Positions 7,348 through 15,787 are shown, numbered from the stretch's first letter. The stretch: DNA of 38,302 nucleotides from Desulfobacteraceae bacterium (GCA_013619155.1 JABXKT010000018.1:1-38302), one strand, 5' to 3'. Translations and numbers: made by a program. Notes: generated by a model not told the origin, from the letters alone.

Positions 7348-9471
7348 ATGGCAGGAGCGAGTGAGGGGACAGCCCTTTTTTTTGGGGCACTGAAAAAGGA
7401 GTCAGCGGAGATTGTCGTGGTGGTGGCTGTCATGGGGATCCTAACCGCCATGATCCTGCCTCTGCCCGCTATGATCCTGGACCTTCTCCTGGCCCTCAAT
7501 ATTACCCTGGGTATTATTGTTCTGATTACCACTATTTATACGGTGAAGCCCACAGATTTTGCCGTCTTCCCCCCTCTCCTTCTCGTCTTGACCCTCTTTC
7601 GCCTGGCATTAAACGTGGCCTCTACCCGGTTGATCCTGCTCCACGGAAACGAGGGGGCCGGAGCGGCTGGCTCTGTGATTCAGGCCTTTGGAAATTTTGT
7701 GGTGGGCGGCAACTACGTGGTGGGGATGGTGATCTTCGTTATCCTCGTTTTGGTGAATTTTAAGGTGATCACGGCAGGCTCCGGGCGCATTGCCGAAGTA
7801 GCGGCCCGTTTTACCTTAGATGCTATGCCAGGTAAGCAGATGGCCATCGATGCCGATCTCAACGCCGGCAATATCGATGAGGCGGAGGCCCGAAAAAGGC
7901 GAGAACTCATCTCCCGTGAGGCGGAATTCCACGGGGCCATGGATGGTGCCAGTAAATTCGTGAAAGGGGATGCCGTGGCCGGCATCATCATCACCGGCAT
8001 CAATATCCTAGGGGGGATCGTCATTGGGGTGATGCAGCTGGATATGGACGTGGCAACGGCGGCGGGAAATTATACCCTGCTCACCGTGGGCGATGGTCTG
8101 GTGAGTCAGATCCCCTCCTTGGTGATCTCCACCTCGGCCGGTATCCTTGTCTCCCGATCCGGTTCGGAAGGTCGCATGGGTGAAGAGTTTGCCAAGCATA
8201 TCTTCTCCAGTGCCTTTCCCATCTATATTGGGGCGGTGGTGGTCTTTCTTTTGGGGCTGGTCCCCGGTCTCCCCGGCTTTCCCTTCATGCTTCTCGGGCT
8301 CTCCTTAGGGGGAGGGATGTTTGCCTTTGGATCACGGGATGGCGATGTGGATGATGAGGCCGTCTATGATGAGATGGAGGAGGCTCCAGAGGAGTCTGGT
8401 CCGGATGACGTGGAGAGTCTTCTCGCCATGGATAGCATGGAACTAGAGGTGGGTTACGGCCTCATCTCTCTGGTGGACCGGAACCAGGATGGTAGTCTCC
8501 TGGGGCGTATAAAAGCCATTCGAAGGCAGTTTGCCACCGAAATGGGGATCCTCGTCCCTCCGATCCATATTCGGGATAATTTAAAATTAAACCCGTCGGG
8601 GTATCGTATGCTGATTCGTGGGGTGGAGATGGCCTCCGGAGAGATGATGGTGAATCACCTCCTCGCCATGGACCCTGGAGATGCCAATCAGACCTTAGAT
8701 GGTATCCCCACCCGGGAGCCCGCCTTTAATCTGCCCGCTATCTGGATTCCCAATGATCGTGAGGAGGATGCAAAATTTGCCGGGTATACGGTGGTGGATA
8801 CCTCCACGGTCATTGCGACCCACCTCACCGAGGTGGTGAGAAGCAATGCCTATGAACTCTTAGGGCGTCAGGAGGTGCAGGCCCTTCTGGATAATTTGGC
8901 CAAGACCAGCCCCAAGGCAGTGGAGGAGCTGCTCCCCTCGCTGATGACTCTGGGGATGGTGCAAAAGGTCCTTCAGAATCTTCTGCGAGAACGTGTCTCG
9001 ATTCGAGATCTTCTCTCCATTGTGGAGACCCTGGCCGATTATTCACCCATGAGCAAGGATACCGATCTTCTCACCGAATACGTGCGCCAGCGCCTTGCCC
9101 GGGGTTTTCTCGCCCCGTATATGCAGGAAGATGGCTCGCTTCCGGTGATACTTCTGGATCAGGCCTTTGAGGAACTCTTGAGTGGGGCGCTTCAAAATTC
9201 AGAAGGGGGGGTCTGGCTCGCCTTGGATCCGATGGTATCGGAGAAGGTGATTATGGCGATTCAAAAGGAGGTGGATCGAAATATGGGGCTAAATGTACAG
9301 CCGGTGATTCTCTGTTCCCCAGTGCTCAGGCGTCATGTGCGGACACTGATTGAGCCCTGGATTCCATCGGTGATGGTGGTGTCCCATGGAGAAATTTCTC
9401 GTAATATGAATATTAAGGCAACGGGTAAGGTGGCATTGACCCAGGGTATGGAGTCAGCCTATGGCGGTTAA
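7348..9471 (+). CDS. flhA: Flagellar export protein FlhA
   Basis: 707 residues, slightly long for FlhA. The N-terminal membrane half has about eight helices, including the FHIPEP-family blocks ALNITLGIIVL, FPPLLLVLTLFRLALNVAST and the cytoplasmic loop RFTLDAMPGKQMAID.DLNAG. An acidic linker (about residues 335-365) precedes the large cytoplasmic domain that forms the nonameric ring and docks substrate-chaperone complexes. The stop codon overlaps the flhF start by 11 bases, implying coupled translation. The start ATG has only a weak ribosome binding site (GATAGGTG). Confidence 0.97.
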   Translation: MAGASEGTALFFGALKKESAEIVVVVAVMGILTAMILPLPAMILDLLLALNITLGIIVLITTIYTVKPTDFAVFPPLLLVLTLFRLALNVASTRLILLHGNEGAGAAGSVIQAFGNFVVGGNYVVGMVIFVILVLVNFKVITAGSGRIAEVAARFTLDAMPGKQMAIDADLNAGNIDEAEARKRRELISREAEFHGAMDGASKFVKGDAVAGIIITGINILGGIVIGVMQLDMDVATAAGNYTLLTVGDGLVSQIPSLVISTSAGILVSRSGSEGRMGEEFAKHIFSSAFPIYIGAVVVFLLGLVPGLPGFPFMLLGLSLGGGMFAFGSRDGDVDDEAVYDEMEEAPEESGPDDVESLLAMDSMELEVGYGLISLVDRNQDGSLLGRIKAIRRQFATEMGILVPPIHIRDNLKLNPSGYRMLIRGVEMASGEMMVNHLLAMDPGDANQTLDGIPTREPAFNLPAIWIPNDREEDAKFAGYTVVDTSTVIATHLTEVVRSNAYELLGRQEVQALLDNLAKTSPKAVEELLPSLMTLGMVQKVLQNLLRERVSIRDLLSIVETLADYSPMSKDTDLLTEYVRQRLARGFLAPYMQEDGSLPVILLDQAFEELLSGALQNSEGGVWLALDPMVSEKVIMAIQKEVDRNMGLNVQPVILCSPVLRRHVRTLIEPWIPSVMVVSHGEISRNMNIKATGKVALTQGMESAYGG

Positions 9472-10639
9472 AACCTTTACAGCAGGCAGTATGCAGGCGG
9501 CCGTGGCCAAGGTGAAGGAGAGTATCGGCGAAGATGCCATTATTCTTTCGACCCGTCGTATTCCCATGGGGGTGAATAATCCCTATGGCCGAGATATATT
9601 CGAGGTAGATGCTGAGAAACCGGCGTCCCCCTCTCCGAGCGCCAGGAAGAGAGAGAGGCCTCCGGCCAAGAATTCAGGATCTCACCCCCTTAAGGATAGA
9701 GAGACGGGTGACGATTCCTCCGAGGAGGCGGGGTGGGCGGCTGTGAAGTCAGAGCTGGCGGTTCTTAAGGAGCTGATGTTTATCTCTCAGCAGACCGAGG
9801 AGGAGCGCCAGATTCTTCGAGATCCCGCCACCCATAGCATCCTAACCACACTTTTAAGGGCCGGTGTCTCGGATGCCCGGGCACGTCGAGTGGTCTCCCG
9901 GGCCGAGGAGCGCTTGGTGACCCGTGAGGGTCGGGTCCCTCCCGGGGAGATTGGACGGGAGGTGCTCTCCCTTTTGGTGGATCAGGTCCGGGTGGCCGAT
10001 CCGTTTAATCTCTCGGGGAGAAAGACTCAAGGCCGTCAGGTGGCGGCCTTTGTGGGGCCCACGGGTTCGGGGAAGACCACCACCATTGCCAAATTGGCGG
10101 CCGAGCTTTTTTTAAAGAAAGATAGGAAGGTGGGACTCATCTCTGTGGATAGTTACCGTATTGGGGCCATCGATCAATTGAAAACCTATGCCTCCATCAT
10201 GGGGGTTCCTTTTCTTCCCGCCTTTAGCCGTGAGGATCTTGCCTCGGCGTTCTCCCGTATGGAGCGTTGTGATGTGATCTTAGTGGATACCGCCGGTCAG
10301 AGTCACCTCGATACAGCTCGTATGAAGGAGTTGGAGGCGATTTTGGGCAGTGGGGTTCCCCTGTCCGTGCATTTGGTGGTGAGTGCCGTCACCGGGCGTC
10401 TGGATGCCCGGGAGGTGGTGGAGCGGTTTTCGGTCCTTAATCCAGAGACCCTCGTCTTTACCAAAGTAGATGAGACAAGGCGAGCCGCATCCATTTTTGA
10501 TACGATGGCCGAAGCCCGACTCCCCTTATCACTGATTACCAACGGACAGAGGGTACCGGAAGATTTGGTGATTGCAGATAAAAAGAGTGTGCTGGGGTTG
10601 GTGCTTTCGCCCCTCTCCCAAAAAACTGATATGGAGTAA
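9461..10639 (+). CDS. flhF: Flagellar SRP-type GTPase FlhF
   Basis: 392 residues. A variable N-terminal region (residues 1-80) begins MAVKTFTAGSMQAAVAKVKE, a typical FlhF opening. The N domain and SRP-family GTPase (G) domain follow. GTPase motifs are G1 GPTGSGKTTT (about residue 198), the DSYRIGAIDQLKTYA segment, G3 DTAGQS (about 275) and G4 TKVDE (about 333). FlhF marks the site of flagellar assembly, usually a cell pole, and works with FlhG, the next gene. Overlap with flhA and a 9-base gap to flhG support one transcription unit. Confidence 0.96.
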   Translation: MAVKTFTAGSMQAAVAKVKESIGEDAIILSTRRIPMGVNNPYGRDIFEVDAEKPASPSPSARKRERPPAKNSGSHPLKDRETGDDSSEEAGWAAVKSELAVLKELMFISQQTEEERQILRDPATHSILTTLLRAGVSDARARRVVSRAEERLVTREGRVPPGEIGREVLSLLVDQVRVADPFNLSGRKTQGRQVAAFVGPTGSGKTTTIAKLAAELFLKKDRKVGLISVDSYRIGAIDQLKTYASIMGVPFLPAFSREDLASAFSRMERCDVILVDTAGQSHLDTARMKELEAILGSGVPLSVHLVVSAVTGRLDAREVVERFSVLNPETLVFTKVDETRRAASIFDTMAEARLPLSLITNGQRVPEDLVIADKKSVLGLVLSPLSQKTDME

Positions 10640-10648
10640 TAAAACACA

Positions 10649-11536
10649 GTGGATCAGGCAAGCAGTCTAAGGGAAATGGTTAAAGGCAGAGGGGCCTCTT
10701 CCGTTCGTAGGCGGACATTAAAGGCATCCTCCACACGCGTGATTTCCATCACCAGCGGTAAAGGGGGCGTGGGCAAAACCAATATAGTGGCTAATCTTGC
10801 CATGGCGTTTGCCGGTAAGGGGAAGCGGGTTTTGATCTTTGATGCCGACATGGGCCTGGCCAATGTAGACATCGTTTTTGGCATCCATCCACGATATCAT
10901 GTGGGGCATGTTATTTCAGGAGAGAAGGAACTTTCAGAGGTGATTGCAACGGCTTCTGAGGGGGTCGATGTGATTCCGGCGGCCTCTGGAGATACCGCTT
11001 TTGCTGACCTCACCGAGGGACAAAAATTGAGTCTGATGGCCGAGTTTGAGGGGCTTGATAACCTCTATGATATTATGTTGATCGATACGGCTGCCGGGAT
11101 CTCTTCGAATGTAATTTACTTTAATTCAGCCGCTGAAGAGTGTATAGTCGTCGTCACTGGAGAGCCGACTTCGGTGACCGATGCCTATGGCATGATTAAG
11201 GTGATGTTTCTAAACGGCACAAAGCATTTCAAGCTGCTTGTCAATATGGCCCGTGGGATTCAGGAGGCCAAGGCGGTGTATGCCACTTTAAGTCAGGCCG
11301 CCGACAGGTTCCTCAAGGGCGTGGTCCTTGAGTTTCTCGGTTATATACCTTTTGATGACCATTTAAGGCAAGCGGTTGTCGGAAGATCACCTGTTGTTAA
11401 ACAATATCCGGGAGCATGCTCTAGTAAAAGTATTATTAAACTTGCCGACCAAATTTTAAAATCCCCGCCCAGTACCTCCGGGACCGGTAATATATCGTTT
11501 TTTATGGATCGTCTGATTTCCGGAAATAATCCCTAA
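10649..11536 (+). CDS. flhG: MinD/ParA-type flagellar number regulator FlhG (FleN)
   Basis: 295-residue P-loop ATPase that restrains flagellar number and stimulates the FlhF GTPase. The GTG start is supported because it places DQASSLR at residues 2-8, matching the DQAxxLR helix that activates FlhF. The deviant Walker A SGKGGVGKT lies at about residues 35-43, with DADMGLANVD near 70 and the switch region IDTAAGISSN near 145. The C-terminal amphipathic segment is present. It directly follows flhF, as in polar-flagellated bacteria. The ribosome binding site is poor, fitting coupling to flhF. Confidence 0.95.
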   Translation: MDQASSLREMVKGRGASSVRRRTLKASSTRVISITSGKGGVGKTNIVANLAMAFAGKGKRVLIFDADMGLANVDIVFGIHPRYHVGHVISGEKELSEVIATASEGVDVIPAASGDTAFADLTEGQKLSLMAEFEGLDNLYDIMLIDTAAGISSNVIYFNSAAEECIVVVTGEPTSVTDAYGMIKVMFLNGTKHFKLLVNMARGIQEAKAVYATLSQAADRFLKGVVLEFLGYIPFDDHLRQAVVGRSPVVKQYPGACSSKSIIKLADQILKSPPSTSGTGNISFFMDRLISGNNP

Positions 11537-11645
11537 GCCATGTGGGGATTCGAGAGGGCCGAGGAGGGGAGTTGTCTATATTTGCAGAGATCGACGGGTG
11601 GTTTAGACACCGACGATGGATGTGTCATATGATCGGACCGTTTGA

Positions 11646-12407
11646 ATGACGTCTGCCTATGGAAAAAAAATGGGGAAGGGATGCCGCCACTTTTCATTGT
11701 CGCAACGGGAGGCGATGATTCGTAAGTATGCCTATCTGGTGAAGTATATCGCCGGGAGGGTGGCCTCGCGTCTTCCGGCCAATGTGGCCTTTGATGAATT
11801 GGTGAGTGCCGGTTCCCTAGGGCTCATCGATGCGGTGGATAAGTTTGACCCCGAAAAAGGGGTGGGGTTGAAAACGTATGCCCAGTACCGAATCAAGGGG
11901 GCTATCCTGGATGAACTTCGTAGCATGGATTGGTATTCTCGATCCATGCGTAAGAAGATTCAGGATGTGGAGGCCGCCGTTAAGAGAATTGAAGCCCGCG
12001 AGGAGCGTCCGTCCACCGATATAGAGGTGGCCGAAGAGCTGGGCGTTCCCCTAGAAAAATATTATAAAAATCTCTCCGATATCCATAGCGCTGCTATCTT
12101 GAGTCTCGATGCATGCATTCGAAATGATGATGGCGATGAGGGCAGTGGCAGTACCTTTTCCGAAGGAATTCGAAGTGAGGATGACCCTTCGAATTCGGTG
12201 ATGAAAAAAGAGCTGAAGCATGTGCTTGTGGATGCCATTGGCCGTCTGACAGAAAAAGAGCAGACGGTGATTTCCCTCTACTATTATGAAGAGATGACCC
12301 TGAAAGAGATAGGTAAAATTATGGACTTGACTGAGTCTCGTATCTGCCAAATCCACACCCAATCGCTGATTAAACTTCGGTCACGTATCCGTCGATATCA
12401 GTCGTAG
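11646..12407 (+). CDS. fliA: Flagellar sigma factor FliA (sigma-28)
   Basis: 253 residues. Sigma-70-family regions 2 (FDELVSAGSLGLIDAVDKFDP...FKTYAQYRIKGAILDELR-like), 3 (about residues 100-150) and 4 (LTEKEQTVISLYYYEEMTLKEIG) are all visible. There is no region 1.1, as expected of the FliA/WhiG group. The region 2 sequence DELRSMDWYSRSMR is diagnostic of FliA. It directs late flagellar and chemotaxis promoters and is normally held by anti-sigma FlgM, which is not in the window. The gene follows flhG by 109 bases and precedes the FliL-like gene by six bases, so it could drive expression of its own neighbours. Confidence 0.96.
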   Translation: MTSAYGKKMGKGCRHFSLSQREAMIRKYAYLVKYIAGRVASRLPANVAFDELVSAGSLGLIDAVDKFDPEKGVGLKTYAQYRIKGAILDELRSMDWYSRSMRKKIQDVEAAVKRIEAREERPSTDIEVAEELGVPLEKYYKNLSDIHSAAILSLDACIRNDDGDEGSGSTFSEGIRSEDDPSNSVMKKELKHVLVDAIGRLTEKEQTVISLYYYEEMTLKEIGKIMDLTESRICQIHTQSLIKLRSRIRRYQS

Positions 12408-12413
12408 TATCGT

Positions 12414-13545
12414 ATGTCTTCTTCTGAATCCAATAAATATGATGCGAACTTCGTTTCCCAGGAACAGATTGATACTCTGCTCAAGGGGTCGGAGGCGTAT
12501 GTGTTTTTCGACGGAGAGGATCCGTTGGGGGATATTTCTGATTTTATCAACACCGATGAAATCGATCGTCTTCTAGGTGATGACGATTCCGAGGAGGAGG
12601 AAGAGGAAGAGGCGTTTACCGCTTTCCACAGGGAGGACGAGATGGGTGATGGGTCCCTTCAGGATGAGGACGGTTTTGAAGATGAAGATCTCTCCATGAT
12701 CTCCATGGATGATATCCAGCGTGTTTTGTCCGAAGATGAGGGCCAAGGGGCTGAAGATACCTCGGCAGAGGATCTGGATCTCAATCTTGACGCAATCATG
12801 GAGACCCCAGACGATGATGGGGACCTGATCAGTCAAGATGATATTGATCGCCTGCTTCGGGGAAGCCTCGTGGACGATGATGAGGCTTTGGACTCTATGG
12901 ATGAGGGATTTCAGCTCTCTCCAGAGGAGATGGAGACCCTCTTGACGGAGACCCTCGAGGAGGCTCCCGAGTCAGAAGATGAGACCATGGGTGATGAGGC
13001 CATGGTTGAAGGGGCCCTCCCGAGTGATTTACCGGAGGGATCCACGGATGAGCCGAAGGGGCCTCCGAGTAAAAAGAGGCGCCTGGTATGTGCCCTCGCT
13101 CTTCTCGTGCTTCTTCTTGGGGGGGGGGGCTGGCTGGTTTTTCTTTATGGGTGGCGGCGAGGAGGCCCCTTCCGTGGTGTCCCCATCCACTGACGGTGGG
13201 GTTGTAGAGGCGGGGTTCGAAGCCAACGCTTTGGGACCGGGCGAATCTCAAGTGGTCTCCCGGCTTGAAAACTTTCTCATTCCCACGGCCCAGGGGAGTG
13301 ATTACGCCTTTGTCTCCATGCATGTGGTGATCACCATTCGTGGGGTGAAGAGCGATCCCATCAAGGGGTATGAATCCTTTTATCGCAAGCGTATTTATGA
13401 TGATATGAAGGCGAAGTTCGGGACACTTTCCAGTGAGACGCCTGTAAAAAAAGAGTTGAGAGATCTGGTACGAAAAACGGTCGGAGCCCTTCTGGCCGAG
13501 GGGGTCATCCAGGGGGTGGCTCTGGAGAACTATCGCCTAATGTAA
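12414..13545 (+). CDS. FliL-like protein with five FliM-type motifs, frameshifted at poly-G
   Basis: Two frames that belong to one gene: 12414 to the G-tract at 13119-13129, then the +1 frame to the stop at 13545. With 10 rather than 11 G residues the product is one protein of 376 residues. Residues 1-220 are highly acidic and carry five FliM-N-terminus-like motifs: FVSQEQIDTLL (13-23), FINTDEIDRLL (44-54), MISMDDIQRVL (95-105), LISQDDIDRLL (138-148) and QLSPEEMETLL (167-177). A basic KKRR (220-223) leads into a transmembrane helix that contains the G-tract (Leu-Gly-rich). The C-terminal periplasmic part (ENFLIPTAQGSDYAFVSMHVVITI...) resembles FliL. As sequenced, frame 1 ends at 13193 after an out-of-frame tail. 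It follows fliA by six bases. A role in the motor, possibly CheY-P binding, is inference. Confidence 0.75.
13119..13129 (+). repeat. Poly-G tract (11 G) inside the FliL-like gene
   Basis: Eleven consecutive G residues at the codons for the transmembrane helix (from codon 236). Eleven joins the acidic half to a short out-of-frame tail; ten joins it to the FliL-like half. Length variation would act as an on/off switch, or the count could be a sequencing error. Confidence 0.9.
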
Positions 13546-13559
13546 AGGGCCCTTTAAAA

Positions 13560-13800
13560 AACAAGTAACTATTTAGCGGGGCCTCCGGCGCTTTTTTTTC
13601 TCAAAAAGCGTCGCAAAATCTTTTTTGATGCCAGGCGCATTATGCCTGTAAAGAATCTTTTTTAAGCAAATATTAAGGGCGAAGAATCTTAATATTTGCA
13701 ACTTTGGGCCCCAAGGGCAGAGCCCTTGGCAGCCAGAGGCCTGACCTCCCAGCCCACTTTAATCTTAGAAAATGTTTTTTCCCAGTCGGCTGAATAGTGA
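13560..13800. repeat. Degenerate hairpin repeat element, copy 2
   Basis: Diverged member of the intergenic family. GGGCCTCCGGCG (about 13578) is followed by CGCTTTTTTTCTCAAAAAGCG, the alternative first hairpin also found at 15.9 and 34.4 kb. Near the other edge, CCACTTTAATCTTAGAAA and CAGTCGGCTGA match the flank of the copy at 24.5 kb. Two local hairpins are visible: CAAATATTAAG with CTTAATATTTG (13666-13698) and CCAAGGGC with GCCCTTGG (13710-13729). The variable 16-bp central palindrome is absent. Confidence 0.55.
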
Positions 13801-13886
13801 CAAAAATAATACAGATAAAAAATTGATCCGTCTGAGACGGTTATTGGCGCTGATTCGATCTGCCCCTAGTGTGGGGGGCGCTTTCA

Positions 13887-13924
13887 AAAAATAAGGGTGC
13901 CTAAAATTAGGTGCCCCTCTTTTT
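13887..13924 (+). terminator. Possible hairpin terminator before the SwrB-like gene
   Basis: GGGTGCCTAA and TTAGGTGCCC can pair over 10 positions (two G-U) across a 2-base loop, followed by CCTCTTTTT. It lies between the FliL-like gene and the next gene and may end the fliA transcript or attenuate into the downstream gene. Confidence 0.4.
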
Positions 13925-13959
13925 GTGCGTCTAAAATTACTTACGAAGGAAATCTTTTT

Positions 13960-14442
13960 ATGAGTGTGAATACGATATTGCCGTTTTTGCTGTTTGGATT
14001 GGCGACGGCTTTTTTAGCCCTGGCCCTCTCTGAAGTGATCCATACACGTCGATCGAGGCGGCGTATGGAGACAGAATCGGTGCGTGCCGTCCATGCCCAG
14101 GTACTTGCCCTTCTCGAGCCGATTCTCACCGAGGCTAAGTCCGTGGCCGATGCCTTTGATGGCCATATGGCTGAAAAACGGCTTCTCGTGACCGATTTAA
14201 ATGAGAGTCTTGAAAAACGCATCGCCTCTCTAAAACTCTTTTTAAACCGTGCAGATGCTCTCATGGTCCGGCATCAGACCCCTCTGGACGAAGAGGATAG
14301 CGCTGCACGGCGCATTACCGAATCGAGGCAGAAGATTCTTCGCCTCTTAGCCCAGGGACTCTCCGTCGATCAGATCTCCGAGCGCCTCACCTTACCCAAA
14401 GGGGAGGTGGCCCTCGTGGTGGGTCTCAGCGCTAGTCGTTAG
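13960..14442 (+). CDS. Membrane-anchored coiled-coil/HTH protein, SwrB-like
   Basis: 160 residues from the ATG at 13960, chosen because GAAGGA lies nine bases upstream. An N-terminal hydrophobic helix (about residues 4-24) is followed by a basic HTRRSRRR stretch and a long predicted coiled coil (about 35-115). A C-terminal helix-turn-helix-like segment (ILRLLAQGLSVDQISERLTLPKGEVALV) completes it. This architecture, and placement after the sigma-28 gene at the end of a flagellar operon, match SwrB of Bacillus and related DUF2802/DUF6115-type proteins. SwrB promotes completion of the flagellar export apparatus. The similarity is architectural, judged by eye, so the function is inference. Confidence 0.6.
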   Translation: MSVNTILPFLLFGLATAFLALALSEVIHTRRSRRRMETESVRAVHAQVLALLEPILTEAKSVADAFDGHMAEKRLLVTDLNESLEKRIASLKLFLNRADALMVRHQTPLDEEDSAARRITESRQKILRLLAQGLSVDQISERLTLPKGEVALVVGLSASR

Positions 14443-14484
14443 GGCCGGTGAGTGCCTTCTGGACTTAAGGCGTCTGATGCGTCC

Positions 14485-14943
14485 CTAAATCGTTGCGGCC
14501 TTTTTTTTCTCTATCCCTTTTTGAATCACCGCCTTGAAATTGCGGGTACAGCAGTGGCCGGTGGGACTGGTGTGTTTGCACACCTTTTCCATACGGCCCC
14601 TAAGGTGGATGATAATCTCTTTCATATCCGAGAGGCCCGTTTCCATCACGGTGTCAATAATTTCCTGCTCTTTGATGTTGGCACAGTAGCAGATGATTAC
14701 CGGATCGCTTCCGGTTTTAAATCCGATGGGGCGCTTGAACTCATCTTTGTGGATCACGACTTTCTGCTGGAGGCTGTAGTAGCCGGTGGGGCACTTCGGG
14801 GTCATGCAGAGATGAAAATCTCCCGTGTTGACCGTCTCTTTCAGGTGGCGTTTCACCACGTGCTCCACGGTCTCCTTTGCCACATAGACCCCCTCTCTTC
14901 CGCAGGTGGGGCATATCTCTTTTTTGGGTAGAATCCCTATCAT
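14485..14943 (-). CDS. CopZ-N-terminal-like zinc/[2Fe-2S] protein
   Basis: 152 residues from the third of three consecutive ATGs (14943), which lies eight bases from AAGGAG. The N-terminal half has CPTCGREG and a second pair CMTPKC before TGYYS, as in the zinc site of Archaeoglobus CopZ. The C-terminal half is a BFD-like [2Fe-2S] domain with ICYCANIKEQEI and a later C...GHCC. It lacks the C-terminal HMA copper-binding domain of full CopZ. Proteins of this type are linked to copper handling or Fe-S electron transfer, and some relatives are selenoproteins; here cysteines occupy the positions. It is on the opposite strand to the flagellar genes and convergent with the SwrB-like gene. Confidence 0.75.
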   Translation of the reverse strand: MIGILPKKEICPTCGREGVYVAKETVEHVVKRHLKETVNTGDFHLCMTPKCPTGYYSLQQKVVIHKDEFKRPIGFKTGSDPVIICYCANIKEQEIIDTVMETGLSDMKEIIIHLRGRMEKVCKHTSPTGHCCTRNFKAVIQKGIEKKKAATI

Positions 14944-15021
14944 CATCACTCCTTAATAAATCAAAATATATACGTGGTATCTTCTTCATCACCCTTTGTC
15001 CGTGTGGACACAAAAAAAATC

Positions 15022-15027
15022 ATTATA
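15022..15027 (-). promoter_or_regulatory. Possible -10 element for the CopZ-like gene
   Basis: TATAAT on the minus strand about 80 bases upstream of the CopZ-like start. No good -35 box was found at the expected distance, so an activator may be needed or the call is wrong. Confidence 0.35.
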
Positions 15028-15039
15028 CACATATGAAAA

Positions 15040-15121
15040 AACCAGGGAAGTGATATTGCCCGGACTCCCGTATGGTCTGACCCTGTGGGAGCCCTGTCTT
15101 TTATGGCGGGGCTCTTTTTTT
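15040..15121 (+). ncRNA. Candidate small structured RNA or attenuator with terminator
   Basis: Plus-strand segment ending in a terminator-like hairpin (GAGCCC 15089-15094 with GGGCTC 15109-15114, then seven T). An overlapping alternative stem pairs CTCCC (15065-15069) with GGGAG (15087-15091), and the two cannot form together. No protein gene on the + strand precedes or follows it, so the hairpin is not explained by the annotated genes. No known RNA family was recognised. Confidence 0.3.
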
Positions 15122-15245
15122 GGCTTTTTTTAAGGGGCTGATATCCTTTTTTAGGTATCGATGGTCGCCCTATTCTTATCTTGCATGAGGCGAAGGGACC
15201 TTCGAGAGATATAAAATGGATTGTTTCATGGGAATACACTTGGTA

Positions 15246-15734
15246 TTATTGGGTATTTTCCGGAGTGTCTTCATCTGGAATCTGCGCCCGTTTATTAATG
15301 GCCTCCAGAAAGACGAAGCTCTCCGTTCCGATTACACCGCTGATCGTGCCAAGATCTTCGATAAGAAACTGCCTCAGCTCTCTTCTTGAATTGACAAATA
15401 CCTCGATGACCAAATCGTAGCGACCTGTGACGTTATTAACGGATTGAACCCCTTTGAATCGTGAAATTTTCTCCATGGTCTCTTTGTCTGCAGGGGCCTT
15501 AAAGTTGATACCGATCTGGGCCATGATGCAATTCTCGAAGAAGAGGGGGTCCACCGAGGCACTTATATTGAGGTAGCCACTCTTGATCATCTTCTCGACT
15601 CGGAGCCTTACGGTTCCATCGGATACATTCAGTAGCCCGGCGATGTGTTTGTATGATTCTCGCCCATTTTTCTGGAGGGCTTTGACAATGGCCTTGTCGA
15701 TGGGGTCTGTTTGAAAACGGTGATGTGCCATCAT
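15246..15734 (-). CDS. Lrp/AsnC-family transcriptional regulator
   Basis: 162 residues. The N-terminal helix-turn-helix (about residues 12-58, IDKAIVKALQKNGRESYKHI then LLNVSDGTVRLRVEKMIKSG) is typical Lrp/AsnC. The C-terminal RAM/AsnC ligand-binding domain (about 70-150) includes VQSVNNVTGRYDLVIEV. AAGGA lies upstream of two adjacent ATGs, either of which could start. Members bind amino acids and form octamers around DNA. In E. coli, Lrp represses the kbl-tdh operon in the absence of leucine. Here the gene is divergent from kbl-tdh, so it is a good candidate regulator of threonine degradation. Effector unknown. Confidence 0.92.
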   Translation of the reverse strand: MMAHHRFQTDPIDKAIVKALQKNGRESYKHIAGLLNVSDGTVRLRVEKMIKSGYLNISASVDPLFFENCIMAQIGINFKAPADKETMEKISRFKGVQSVNNVTGRYDLVIEVFVNSRRELRQFLIEDLGTISGVIGTESFVFLEAINKRAQIPDEDTPENTQ

Positions 15735-15787
15735 TATGGTTCCTTGCTCGGATAGATGAGATGAATAAGGGAGATAAATGAATCACT

